From JAGOPY01 sp964619555 (GTDB lineage: Bacteria; Bacteroidota; Bacteroidia; Bacteroidales; JAGOPY01), in the NCBI GenBank assembly GCA_964619555.1, contig CAZUDV010000001.1, forward strand, positions 268,100 through 332,099: a DNA stretch of 64,000 nucleotides. Direction: 5' to 3'. The translations under genes were made by a program, and so were the position numbers. Each line of letters opens with the position of its first letter. Positions within the stretch are counted from its first letter, which is position 1. The notes under the pieces were generated by a model. That model was given only the letters and a program-made list of their open reading frames with translations. It was not told the DNA's origin and did not search any database. Of this stretch, positions 1-8,466 are shown in pieces.

Positions 1-2
1 TG

Positions 3-947
3 ACATTCTACCGGACCACCAGGAACTCCGCAGCCATGAATGCCCTTATCAATGCGGCGAGGAACGGTAAATACGTGACGGTATTCATGGAGATCCAGGC
101 CCGTTTCGACGAAGAGGCCAATATATACTGGACCCGGCGCCTGCAAGAAGAAGGCATCAAAGTGATCCAGACTATACCCGGCTTTAAAGTGCATGCCAAG
201 CTGATCCTCATCCGTCGAAGGGAGAACGGTGACAATAAGCTCTACGCCAATGTCAGTACCGGAAATTACAACGAGGTAACAGCCAAGGTGTTTTCCGACT
301 TCAGCCTGCTGACATGTGATCCAAGGATTTGTGACGACGTATACAACCTGTTTGAACTGCTGGAAAGCAAATTCATCATGCCGCAGTTCCGCCATATGAT
401 CGTTTCCCCATTCAAAATGAGGGAATTCTTCATGGAAATGCTGGACAGAGAGATCGAAAACCATAAGCATGGCAAAGAAGCCTGGGCAATCATCAAATTG
501 AACAGCATTGTCGATAAAAGGTTGGCGTCAAAACTTTATGAGGCCAGCCAGGCGGGGGTCAGGATCGACCTCATCAACCGCGGCATCTGTGTGCTGAAGC
601 CGGGTACTGAAGGCTTAAGCGAAAACATCCACGCTTTTTCGATCGTCGACAAATTCCTGGAACATTCCAGGGTCTATGTATTCGCCAATGGCGGTGATCC
701 GAAGTTCTTTATTTCTTCAGCCGACTGGATGCCCAGGAACCTCGACCACAGGATCGAAGTGGTTTGCCCGGTATTCGACAATAAGATCCAGCAGGAACTC
801 CTGGATGTACTGCATATCCAGATCCGTGACAATGTCAAGTCAAGGTACCTCACTCCCGGCAGGCTCAACCATTACCGCACGACTGACGACCCGTTACCAC
901 ACAGGGCGCAGTTTGAAATCTATGATTACTACAGGGGGAAGTTGTAG
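3..947 (+). CDS. ppk1: Polyphosphate kinase 1, C-terminal part (5' end outside window)
   Basis: PPK1 reversibly polymerises the gamma-phosphate of ATP into inorganic polyphosphate. The reading frame is open from base 3, upstream of the first ATG at 36, and reads TFYRTTRNSAAMNALINAAR, so the gene enters from the left and the ATG at 36 is internal. Two phospholipase-D-like lobes are visible. The first has GFKVHAKLIL, whose His corresponds to the autophosphorylated histidine of the family. The second has FLEHSRVYVF and ISSADWMPRNLDHR, with the second conserved His. QARFDEEANI is another strong PPK1 signature. About 315 residues of a protein usually near 700 are present. The TAG stop touches a 7-bp repeat array. 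Identification is very secure; only the N-terminal domains are unseen. Confidence 0.95.
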   Translation, partial: TFYRTTRNSAAMNALINAARNGKYVTVFMEIQARFDEEANIYWTRRLQEEGIKVIQTIPGFKVHAKLILIRRRENGDNKLYANVSTGNYNEVTAKVFSDFSLLTCDPRICDDVYNLFELLESKFIMPQFRHMIVSPFKMREFFMEMLDREIENHKHGKEAWAIIKLNSIVDKRLASKLYEASQAGVRIDLINRGICVLKPGTEGLSENIHAFSIVDKFLEHSRVYVFANGGDPKFFISSADWMPRNLDHRIEVVCPVFDNKIQQELLDVLHIQIRDNVKSRYLTPGRLNHYRTTDDPLPHRAQFEIYDYYRGKL

Positions 948-1016
948 TCGGCAGTTGGCAGTTCGCAGTTCGCAGTTCGCAGTTCGCAGGTGGCAGGTGG
1001 CAAGCGCCAGTTAACA
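947..1016. repeat. Heptanucleotide tandem repeat array after ppk1
   Basis: Ten consecutive 7-bp units can be read from the last base of the ppk1 stop codon: GTCGGCA, GTTGGCA, four GTTCGCA, two GGTGGCA, AGCGCCA and GTTAACA. The core is exact and the edges degenerate. The array fills most of the gap to the convergent PKD-protein gene. No protein or RNA function can be assigned. Confidence 0.85.
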
Positions 1017-1039
1017 GGCTTGCAGTTTGTAACCTGGGG

Positions 1040-2620
1040 CTAAATCAAAACAATCTTTCTTACTGATACCATGGTCCCGTCATGGATCCTCAGAAGGTAT
1101 ATGCCGGGCTGGAAACCAGATAAATCCAGGTATTGATCATTGCCATCAAGGATCAGGTCCCGGTTCATGAGTACTTTACCCTGGAGGTTGACCAAGGACA
1201 ATTTTATACGACCCTGGTACTCGGAAGCAATACTGACCATCCCCCCTGAAGGGTTCGGATAGACCTGGAACCGTCTGGTTTCAGGGTCCGGGATCTCAGG
1301 GTTCCCGGTAAAGTCAACATAGACCCAATCGCAAAGTACGTCCGTACCACAATCGTTAATGGTTTCCAGGCAAACATAGTATTCGCCGGGCTGGCTGTAT
1401 TCATGAGAAGGATTGCTGAATTCCGATGATTTTCCATCACCAAAATCCCAGTAAAACCGCTCGGTCATCTGGGCACTTTCCCAGAATTGAACCTCTGATC
1501 CATCAGCATAATAATAAAAAGCTGCAGAAGGCAGTAAACAAATTTCAATGAATTCGCAGTACATATCAGTGCCGCAGTTGTTCCAGGCCGTCAGGCACAC
1601 CTGGTAACTGCCCAGGTCCGAATAGGTATGGACCGGGTCAACCAGGCCGGAGGTATCTCCATCCCCGAAGTCCCAATGAAAGAATTGGGCATCGGACGTC
1701 AGGTTCTGAAAGAACGCGGTCATTTCAACCAGGTTGCACGTGAAATCCGGAACCGGCGGCCCGGTGCATACATCCACGACCTGGCAAGTCTCCGCAAAAT
1801 AACACGTATCTTCCACCCGCAGGCAAACTTCGTAAATTCCCTGATTCAAATAAGTATGCTCAGGATTCTGGACATTGGAAGTATCCCCGTCGCCGAAATC
1901 CCAATGCCAGCTCGTGGCAGAAGGGGAATTGCCCGTAAATGAGGCACTCAATCCGGTGGTTGTATACTCGAAACTGACCGTCGGAGGGGTGCAGTCGATA
2001 TAAGTGATCTCAAGCATAGGCCTCATTTCGATCGTATCGAGGTAGTCGCTCGATGCAAAAAGCAGGCAGCGGTAAAAGGATTCTTCGATCAACCGGAGCA
2101 TCATGCCGTGATAGGTTTCAGGCTCCGAATACAAATGATGGACAAGCTCAGTGACATCGATGTCGGTATAATCCTGGTACGGATCCGTACTGGGTGGCAG
2201 GGTGACCTGGTCAAAAGTGGTAGTGGCAGGTTGATTGTTCCATGTTACCGTATTCTCCTCCCAGGGTTCGGTGATCAGTTGCAGCCAGGCCCCGTTGTCG
2301 CCCGTATGCCCGAAATAGGTAGGTTCCAGATTGACAAAATACAGGCTCAGCCTGGCGTCTACGATGGTCATGCCGGGAGGTATGACAGAAAGGTCAAATT
2401 CCACCATGCTTCTACTCCTACCTGGCACCCCCGAGTGGGTCCATGCCATGCAGGCGAATTTCAGCGAATTCCCGTAGTTATTGTCCGGATAAATGGTCCA
2501 AAGATTCGCATCTTTTCCTTCATCAGGGCCGGGCTGGAGAATTAGGGTAACCTGACTTCCTGCCTGGCCCAGGATCAGAAAGAAATAGCACGCTGCTAAT
2601 AACATCCTGTTCCGAATCAC
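1040..2620 (-). CDS. Secreted PKD-domain protein with T9SS type A sorting domain
   Basis: Predicted cell-surface or secreted protein of 526 residues. A GTG start at 2620 gives a signal peptide with positive residues (MIRNRMLLAACYFFLILGQ, then AGSQ); the next ATG, at 2605, would remove them, so GTG is preferred. Residues about 25-205 resemble a DNRLRE/CBM96-type jelly roll (SMVEFDLSVIPPG, DARLSLYF, WEENTVTWNNQPA). Three PKD domains follow (about 212-285, 290-362 and 365-440), each with a WDFGDG motif and paired cysteines. The last 75 residues are a T9SS type A sorting domain (FQVYPNPSGG ... PGIYLLRI). The ligand is unknown; the architecture suggests adhesion or polysaccharide binding. It is convergent with ppk1 and divergent from moeA. 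Confidence 0.85.
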   Translation of the reverse strand: MIRNRMLLAACYFFLILGQAGSQVTLILQPGPDEGKDANLWTIYPDNNYGNSLKFACMAWTHSGVPGRSRSMVEFDLSVIPPGMTIVDARLSLYFVNLEPTYFGHTGDNGAWLQLITEPWEENTVTWNNQPATTTFDQVTLPPSTDPYQDYTDIDVTELVHHLYSEPETYHGMMLRLIEESFYRCLLFASSDYLDTIEMRPMLEITYIDCTPPTVSFEYTTTGLSASFTGNSPSATSWHWDFGDGDTSNVQNPEHTYLNQGIYEVCLRVEDTCYFAETCQVVDVCTGPPVPDFTCNLVEMTAFFQNLTSDAQFFHWDFGDGDTSGLVDPVHTYSDLGSYQVCLTAWNNCGTDMYCEFIEICLLPSAAFYYYADGSEVQFWESAQMTERFYWDFGDGKSSEFSNPSHEYSQPGEYYVCLETINDCGTDVLCDWVYVDFTGNPEIPDPETRRFQVYPNPSGGMVSIASEYQGRIKLSLVNLQGKVLMNRDLILDGNDQYLDLSGFQPGIYLLRIHDGTMVSVRKIVLI

Positions 2621-2722
2621 CAGTATAGAAATTTAATTAAGACGGTTAATATAGACTATTTTTCGATACCATCGGATGGACTATCCAAAAATATTACCGC
2701 CATCAAAAACAGATTTTAATCC

Positions 2723-2730
2723 TAATTTTG
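2723..2730 (+). promoter_or_regulatory. Bacteroidota -7 promoter element upstream of moeA
   Basis: TAATTTTG matches the TAnnTTTG -7 consensus and lies 19 bases before the ATG at 2750. No clear -33 TTG was seen at the expected spacing. It would start the molybdenum-cofactor operon. Confidence 0.6.
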
Positions 2731-2749
2731 CGCTGTATTGCTTTTGGAT

Positions 2750-3922
2750 ATGATCAATTTTGAAGAAGCACTCGATATAGTGATCAGGAATGCCCATCCG
2801 ATGGGCGGTGAAAAGATCGACCTGCTGGAATCTACCGGCAGGGTGCTCCTGGAAGATGTTTTTTCAGACATCAACATGCCCCCCTTTAACCGCTCCGCAG
2901 TCGATGGTTTTGCCTGCCGCAGAAAAGACCTTGGCATGGATCTAATGATTATCGAGACCATCCGTGCCGGGCAGTCCCCTATGAAACAGGTCGGACAGGG
3001 CCAGTGCACAAGGATCATGACCGGCTCGCCGGTACCGGACGGCGCGGATTGTGTCGTCATGGTCGAGGAGACTATAGAACTTTCCGAAAACATCATCCGT
3101 TTCACGGGCCATAACACCAAGGACAATCTTTCGCGCTTCGCGGAAGATGTCAGGGAAGGTGATCAGGTGATCGGGGCCGGGACAATGATCTGGCCGCAGC
3201 ATGTTGCCATCATGGCTGCCGTAGGGCATGTCCGGCCGTTTGTAGCCTTAAGGCCAAAAGTTGCCGTCATCGCCACCGGCGACGAAATCGTGGAACCCCA
3301 TCTCAGGCCCGGCGCTTCCCAGATCAGGAACAGCAATGGTTACCAACTGGTAGAGCAGATCCGGAAAGCAGGCGGTACACCTGATTACCTTGGAATAGCG
3401 GCGGATGACGAAAATGATACGCTGAATAAGATTCTGACCGCAATGGAGCGGAACAATGTAGTCCTGCTCACCGGCGGAGTTTCCATGGGATCATTCGATT
3501 TCGTGCCGGCGGTCATGGAAAAGGCCGGCATCCGGATTTTATTCAGGACAATAGCCCTTCAGCCAGGGAAACCGACCGTTTTCGGCATTAAAGAAAACAA
3601 GCGGATTTTCGGATTGCCGGGAAATCCGGTATCCTCCTTCACCCTTTTCGAGATCATGGTAAAGCCAATGCTCTGGAAAATGATGGGAGTAAAAGAATAT
3701 TACCTGACCTTGCGGTTCCCCCTCGGCATGGCTTATGAACGCAAGCGGAACAACCGCATGCAGTGGATCCCGGTATCGATCCGTGACGGACAGGTTTATC
3801 CGCTTGAATATCATGGATCGGCCCATATCTTTTCTCTTGCCCAAGCCGATGCGATAGCCGCAATCCCACTCGGTGTAACTAAAATGAAAATCGGGGACTT
3901 GATAGATGTTAGACCGGTTTAA
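2750..3922 (+). CDS. moeA: Molybdopterin molybdenumtransferase MoeA
   Basis: MoeA inserts molybdate (or tungstate) into adenylylated molybdopterin, the last step of basic Mo cofactor synthesis, in the cytoplasm. The protein has 390 residues, normal for the family, when started at ATG 2750; an in-frame TTG at 2738 adds only four residues and is less likely. Motifs include PPFNRSAVDGFA (residues about 44-55), TGSPVPDGAD, the MPT-binding LTGGVSMGSFD and GLPGNPVSSF near the C-terminus. It is the first gene of a moco cluster and overlaps moaA by 17 bases, which suggests translational coupling. Bacteroidota may use MoeA with either Mo or W; the sequence does not say which. Confidence 0.95.
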   Translation: MINFEEALDIVIRNAHPMGGEKIDLLESTGRVLLEDVFSDINMPPFNRSAVDGFACRRKDLGMDLMIIETIRAGQSPMKQVGQGQCTRIMTGSPVPDGADCVVMVEETIELSENIIRFTGHNTKDNLSRFAEDVREGDQVIGAGTMIWPQHVAIMAAVGHVRPFVALRPKVAVIATGDEIVEPHLRPGASQIRNSNGYQLVEQIRKAGGTPDYLGIAADDENDTLNKILTAMERNNVVLLTGGVSMGSFDFVPAVMEKAGIRILFRTIALQPGKPTVFGIKENKRIFGLPGNPVSSFTLFEIMVKPMLWKMMGVKEYYLTLRFPLGMAYERKRNNRMQWIPVSIRDGQVYPLEYHGSAHIFSLAQADAIAAIPLGVTKMKIGDLIDVRPV

Positions 3923-4706
3923 CAGGACGATCGATTACCTGCGGATCTCCGTGACAGACCGCTGCAACCTCCGCTGCCAGTATTGCATGCCTGCGGAAGG
4001 CATCCAGATGCTTCGCCACGAAGATATCCTAAGCTTCGACGAAATAACGGAAGTGGTAAGGGTGGCGGCGGATATGGGAGTATGGAAGGTGCGCCTGACC
4101 GGTGGGGAACCTCTGGTGCGCAAAGGCATTACTGACCTTGTCGGTTTGATTTCTGCCATTCCGGGCATCCGGGACCTGTCGATGACCACCAATGGTGTAC
4201 TGCTGGGCCGCTTTGCCGATGCACTGAAAACTGCAGGGCTCATGCGCATCAATATTTCCCTCGATACCCTCGACCCGGTGAAATACCGGGAAATCACCCG
4301 CGGTGGAAATATCAATGACGTTCTGGACAGTATTGACAAAGCACTAGAAGCCGGGTTCTCACCTGTCAAACTGAATTGTGTAGTCGGTGGCTTCAGCGAT
4401 GAATCGGATGCTATGGCTGTAAAGAAATATGGAAAAGACCGTGGATTGCAGGTCCGGTTCATCCGGGAAATGGATCTTGCCAGCGGGGAATTTTATATCG
4501 TGGAAGGTGGAGATGGGGGTAACTGCCGGATATGCAACCGCCTCAGGCTTACCAGCAATGGGCTTGTCAAACCCTGCCTGTTCAATGCGACCGGCTTCAA
4601 TGTCAGGGAACTTGGAGCGGAACAGGCCATACTGTCCGCACTTGAGCATAAACCGAAGTGCGGCACGATTAATGTGAAAGAGCATTTTTATAATATTGGA
4701 GGATAA
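3906..4706 (+). CDS. moaA: GTP 3',8-cyclase MoaA, shortened form
   Basis: MoaA is the radical-SAM enzyme that, with MoaC, turns GTP into cyclic pyranopterin monophosphate. The N-terminal [4Fe-4S] motif is CNLRCQYC (residues 20-27). The C-terminal cluster motif C-x2-C-x13-C is present (CRICNRLRLTSNG...KPC), including the two Arg residues in CNRLRL that bind GTP in known structures. The chain ends in IGG, keeping the functionally important C-terminal Gly-Gly tail. It is only 266 residues, against about 320-340 for most MoaA proteins. The segment between the core (VRFIREMD) and the C-terminal cluster is reduced to a short EGGDGGNC linker, roughly 55-65 residues shorter than usual. All catalytic elements remain, so it is probably functional and not a pseudogene. 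Confidence 0.9.
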   Translation: MLDRFNRTIDYLRISVTDRCNLRCQYCMPAEGIQMLRHEDILSFDEITEVVRVAADMGVWKVRLTGGEPLVRKGITDLVGLISAIPGIRDLSMTTNGVLLGRFADALKTAGLMRINISLDTLDPVKYREITRGGNINDVLDSIDKALEAGFSPVKLNCVVGGFSDESDAMAVKKYGKDRGLQVRFIREMDLASGEFYIVEGGDGGNCRICNRLRLTSNGLVKPCLFNATGFNVRELGAEQAILSALEHKPKCGTINVKEHFYNIGG

Positions 4707-4715
4707 ACAAACCCA

Positions 4716-4760
4716 CCCCAAGTCCCCCTCCCTTTGGTAAAGGGAGGGGGATCAAGGGGG
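4716..4760. repeat. Intergenic palindromic element (long perfect hairpin)
   Basis: TCCCCCTCCCTTT (4723-4735), loop GGT, then AAAGGGAGGGGGA (4739-4751) forms a perfect 13-bp stem. The outer CCCC (4717-4720) and GGGGG (4756-4760) can extend it. It sits between moaA and moaC, so it may act as an mRNA stability or attenuation element. It resembles dispersed C/G-rich palindromes found between Bacteroidota genes. There is no T tract on the + strand, so it is not a typical terminator. Confidence 0.75.
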
Positions 4761-4781
4761 AGAGTTTTTAATAAAAAAAAT

Positions 4782-5240
4782 ATGACATCATTATCTCATA
4801 CAGACCAGGAGGGTAAAGCCCGGATGGTGGATGTAAGCCACAAACCTGACCAGTTGAGAACGGCCAAAGCCACCGGCAGGATAAACCTGGAACCGGGAAC
4901 TTTGGCACTGATCCGGCAAAACCAGATGAAAAAGGGCGATGTGCTCACTGTCGCGCAGATCGCTGGTATTCAGGCAGGGAAGAAAACGAGCGAGCTGATC
5001 CCATTGTGCCACCCGCTGGCCATCACGAAAATTGAAGTCAGGACCGAACCGGACGACCGGGGAGTAGTCGTCACAGCCGAGGCCCGTTGCACCGGACCGA
5101 CCGGCGTGGAAATGGAAGCCCTGACCGCCGTTGCTGTAGCCCTTCTGACGATCTACGACATGTGCAAGGCCGTGGATAAAAAAATGGAGATCAGGGGAAT
5201 CAGGCTGATCGAAAAAACGAAAAGCGATGCACCTCAATAG
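4782..5240 (+). CDS. moaC: Cyclic pyranopterin monophosphate synthase MoaC
   Basis: MoaC converts 3',8-cyclo-7,8-dihydro-GTP, made by MoaA, into cPMP. Starting at ATG 4782 gives 152 residues, close to the family norm of about 160; an earlier in-frame start at 4734 would run through the palindromic repeat and is rejected. Diagnostic motifs are MVDVSHK near the N-terminus, KKTSELIPLCHPL (active-site and dimer-interface His/Lys region) and GVEMEALTAVAVALLTIYDMCKAVDK, which holds the conserved catalytic Asp-Met and Lys. It lies 75 bases after moaA in the same direction. The genes for MoaD and MoaE are not in this window. Confidence 0.95.
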   Translation: MTSLSHTDQEGKARMVDVSHKPDQLRTAKATGRINLEPGTLALIRQNQMKKGDVLTVAQIAGIQAGKKTSELIPLCHPLAITKIEVRTEPDDRGVVVTAEARCTGPTGVEMEALTAVAVALLTIYDMCKAVDKKMEIRGIRLIEKTKSDAPQ

Positions 5241-5252
5241 AATACGGATGCC

Positions 5253-7277
5253 ATGCCATTCAAAATTCAAAATTCAAAATTTCCCATCCTGTTTCATTTC
5301 ATCTTCCTGTCGCTTCTCCTTGTCTCCTTGTCCCCTTATCCCCTTGTCTCGCAGGTGAACACCGGGTATTTCCTGGCAGTCGGGCGGCAGGAGCTGGCCA
5401 GGGGCAATGATTCTGAGGCTATCGCCAAATTCAGCACGGTCGTGCGCTTTGATCCGGATAATTACGAAGCATGGTTCCTTCGCGGTATTGCCAAGTACAA
5501 CCTTGGAGACTTCATCGGAGCGGAGAACGATTTCACCCGGACGCTCGACCTGCATCCGCTTTTCGTTTATGCCTGGCATTACCGTGGCCTGGTCAGGGAT
5601 AATCTGCAGGATTATTACAAGGCACTCCAGGACCTGGACAGAGCCGTGGAACTGAATCCTTTCGATCCGGACCTGCTGGTCAGCCGCGGAACCATAAAGG
5701 TCCACATGGGAAGCTATCTTTGGTCGCTGAATGACCTGGATTCAGCGATACGACTTGATCCCAGAAAGACTCTTGCCTATATGAACCGGGCTGTAGCCCG
5801 GGCATCCCTAAAGGATTACGAGGGGGCCATCAGTGACTGTAACAGGGCCGTTAAGCTGGACAGTTACAACGCCAGTGCCTACCTCCGGCGGGGAGCCATC
5901 CACAGTGAAATGAAGGAATTTAAGCTGGCGGAAGAAGATTTCAATTTCGCAATCCGGTTGAATTCCGAAAATCCGTATGCGTATTTCAGCCGTGCGCTGG
6001 TCAGGTATAATAATAAAGACACTCTGGGCGCCCTGCAGGATTATTCCGAGGTGCTCCGCCTGGATCCATACAATGCCCTGTCCCTTTACAACAGGGCCTT
6101 GCTTAAGTCCCAGACCGATGATCTTTACGGAGCCCTGGAGGATTATAACAAAGTCCTGATGATCAATCCGGATAATATTTATACCTATTATAACCGAGCC
6201 GTGATACTCCATATGCTGGAGGATTTCAGGGGTGCCATCGCAGATTATACCAGGGCGATAGAACTGTTTCCGGATTTTGCAGGAGCTTATCTTAACCGGT
6301 CAGAGGCCAGAAGAGCTTTGCAGGATGAGAAGGGAGCTTACCGGGATTACCTGAAAGCGATGGAGATCATGGAGGAGATCCATGTAAATGGATACGATAG
6401 CCTGACCGTCAGGCAATTTGCCGACTCAGCGTACTTCGACAAGATCATCCAGTTCGAAGCAGACTTTGTGAAAATAGACATGCCGGATTCCTTAATCAGC
6501 CGGTCGGTTGATCCGGAATTAAGTTTTATGGTGCAGATCCTCGTTGACCCGATGCTGGTGATCACAAAATCGCCTTCTGTTTACGAATTGCCTGGAAATA
6601 ATGCATCGTACTACAGGGAAATTAAAGACATGAAGCTGGTCCTGACCAACCTGCAACTGGATCTGAGCCTGGAACAGGCCTATTTCCGCCTCATGGAGAT
6701 TGAAAGCCTTTCGGATTCCATTCATTCACCTGCCGAAGCCAGCTTTAGGAAAGGGATCATCAATGCCATGGTACAGAACTATAACACTGCCTTGCAGGAA
6801 TTTGACCTTTCCCTGCAACTGCAACCTGACCAGCCCCTGGTTTATCTCAACAAGGGATATATCCTCTTCGAAATGGCTGAGAATACCGCTTCCGATAAGT
6901 ACCGCAGCAATCCGGTCACAATAACCTGGGAAAAAACCGATATCACTTCCCAACCAAAAGAACCTCAGATATCTCCGGACTATTACAAGGCCCTCGAGGT
7001 TTATGACCAGCTGATCATGCGTCAACCCGATTTTGCCTTCGGATATTTCAACAGGGCTAATGTCAAGGTACGGCTCAAAGATTACACCGGCGCCGTGGCC
7101 GACTACAGCCTGGCCATTGAAAAACATCCGGCATTGGCTGAAGCCTATTTTAACAGGGCCCTGACACTCATCTATCTGAATGACACCGGTCCGGCGTGCC
7201 AGGATTTGAGCAAAGCAGGGGAACTCGGTTTGCAGGAAGCTTACAAGGTTATCAGGCAATTCTGCAAAAAAGAATGA
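5253..7277 (+). CDS. Secreted tetratricopeptide-repeat protein
   Basis: A 674-residue protein with an N-terminal signal peptide (hydrophobic run about residues 11-32) and two blocks of TPR helices. Residues about 40-370 carry at least nine TPRs, with recurring patterns such as AYMNRAVARASLKDY and NRAV/RALVRYNNKD. A non-TPR segment (about 375-490) follows, then further TPRs to the end (YFNRANVKVRLKDYTGAV, YFNRALTLIYLND). TPRs mediate protein-protein contacts, so it is probably a periplasmic or surface scaffold. Its exact role is unknown. It sits inside the moco cluster, 12 bases after moaC, though nothing in the sequence links it to cofactor synthesis. The signal-peptide region is encoded by 7- and 8-bp direct repeats, which is unusual. 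Confidence 0.8.
   Translation: MPFKIQNSKFPILFHFIFLSLLLVSLSPYPLVSQVNTGYFLAVGRQELARGNDSEAIAKFSTVVRFDPDNYEAWFLRGIAKYNLGDFIGAENDFTRTLDLHPLFVYAWHYRGLVRDNLQDYYKALQDLDRAVELNPFDPDLLVSRGTIKVHMGSYLWSLNDLDSAIRLDPRKTLAYMNRAVARASLKDYEGAISDCNRAVKLDSYNASAYLRRGAIHSEMKEFKLAEEDFNFAIRLNSENPYAYFSRALVRYNNKDTLGALQDYSEVLRLDPYNALSLYNRALLKSQTDDLYGALEDYNKVLMINPDNIYTYYNRAVILHMLEDFRGAIADYTRAIELFPDFAGAYLNRSEARRALQDEKGAYRDYLKAMEIMEEIHVNGYDSLTVRQFADSAYFDKIIQFEADFVKIDMPDSLISRSVDPELSFMVQILVDPMLVITKSPSVYELPGNNASYYREIKDMKLVLTNLQLDLSLEQAYFRLMEIESLSDSIHSPAEASFRKGIINAMVQNYNTALQEFDLSLQLQPDQPLVYLNKGYILFEMAENTASDKYRSNPVTITWEKTDITSQPKEPQISPDYYKALEVYDQLIMRQPDFAFGYFNRANVKVRLKDYTGAVADYSLAIEKHPALAEAYFNRALTLIYLNDTGPACQDLSKAGELGLQEAYKVIRQFCKKE
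5259..5352. repeat. Heptad and octad repeats within the signal-peptide coding region
   Basis: TTCAAAA occurs three times in tandem (5259-5279). Degenerate 8-bp units follow: CTTCTCCT, TGTCTCCT, TGTCCCCT, TATCCCCT and TGTCTCGC (5313-5352). They encode residues of the TPR protein's signal peptide. Elsewhere in the window such periodic DNA is intergenic. Confidence 0.8.
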
Positions 7278-7401
7278 AACTGTTCAGTCCATGCAAAGGG
7301 GCAAAGATTTGAAAAAGGGCGCAAAACCATCTTGAATAATGCCGTTACTTTGCGTTCTTATAAAACAATAGCGACCTTTGCGTGAAAAAAAAACATTCAA
7401 A

Positions 7402-8328
7402 ATGATCAAAGTACTTTCGGTTAATATTTCCGAAAAAAAAGGCACCATCAAGCTTCCGGTCCAGGAGATCGAACTGAACGAACTGGGTGTGAAAAATGAT
7501 GCCCATTCCGGTCCGTGGGGCAGGCAGGTCAGCCTGCTGGCAATGGAAAGCATATCTAAATTTTCAGAGGATGCAGGAAGAAAGATGCTGTTCGGTGAAT
7601 TCGCGGAGAATATCACGACGGAAGGCATTATCCTGCATGAAACCCACCCGTTGGACCGCTTTATAATTGGGGAGGCGGAACTCGAAGTCACTCAGATCGG
7701 AAAGAAATGCCACGGCGATAATTGCAGCATCTTCAGAGAAGTCGGTAATTGTGTTATGCCGAAGGAAGGCATATTCTGTCGGGTTATCCGGACCGGAACA
7801 CTGAAAGCCGGGATGAAAATAACTTATCTCCCTAAAACTTTTACAGCTCACGTCATTACACTCAGTGACAGGGCCTTTAGAGGTTATTACGAAGACAGAA
7901 GCGGGCCCCGGGTTGTTCAATTGATGGAAGAATTCTTGAATGCAAAGGGCTGGCGTTATCATATATCAGCGACCATACTTCCGGATGATCCCGGTCAATT
8001 GACCCATCTGCTCGACCTGCTGGTCAGGGAGAAGACAGATTTTATCTTTACCACAGGAGGAACGGGTATAGGCCCCAGGGATTTCACGCCGGATGTCATT
8101 AAATCGGTTATCAGCAAGGAGATACCCGGGATCATGGAACATATCCGGATGAAATATGGCCAGGAAAAGCCCAATGCCCTACTTAGCCGCAGCATAGCGG
8201 GAGTGGCCGGGGAATCCCTGATCTATGCTTTGCCCGGCAGCGTCAAAGCCGTGAACGAGTATATGGATGAGATCAATAAGACACTGAAGCATAGCGTTTA
8301 TATGCTGCATGGGCTGGATGAACATTGA
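7402..8328 (+). CDS. MOSC domain - MogA/MoaB fusion protein
   Basis: The 308-residue protein joins two cofactor-related domains. Residues 1-145 are a MOSC domain (family of Mo-cofactor sulfurases and YiiM-like proteins) with a Cys-containing segment KCHGDNCSIF...GNCVMPKEGIF. Residues about 150-308 are a MogA/MoaB domain (molybdopterin adenylyltransferase), with VITLSDRA, the MPT-binding TTGGTGIGPRDFTPD and ALPGS near the end. The MogA part would adenylylate molybdopterin before MoeA inserts the metal; the MOSC part may handle sulfur or deliver cofactor. ATG 7402 is chosen over a non-ATG start at 7378 because homologous MOSC domains begin just before the first strand. It completes the moco cluster after a 124-base gap. 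Confidence 0.9.
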   Translation: MIKVLSVNISEKKGTIKLPVQEIELNELGVKNDAHSGPWGRQVSLLAMESISKFSEDAGRKMLFGEFAENITTEGIILHETHPLDRFIIGEAELEVTQIGKKCHGDNCSIFREVGNCVMPKEGIFCRVIRTGTLKAGMKITYLPKTFTAHVITLSDRAFRGYYEDRSGPRVVQLMEEFLNAKGWRYHISATILPDDPGQLTHLLDLLVREKTDFIFTTGGTGIGPRDFTPDVIKSVISKEIPGIMEHIRMKYGQEKPNALLSRSIAGVAGESLIYALPGSVKAVNEYMDEINKTLKHSVYMLHGLDEH

Positions 8329-8466
8329 AACAATCGACAGTCGGCAGCTGGTTGTAATAAGCCATTGATAAGAAATCTGAAACAATGAACAATTCAACAA
8401 GCTGCTGTTAACAATCTCTCCAATTTAACTCTTTACCCTTCATACTTAACCCTTAAATTTGAATCC

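Noticed and set aside
947..1016. Heptad array considered as a CRISPR array
   Set aside because: The unit is 7 bp, directly adjacent with no spacers, and no cas gene is nearby.
4734..4781. An upstream start for moaC
   Set aside because: It would translate the palindromic repeat; ATG 4782 gives the normal MoaC length and N-terminus.
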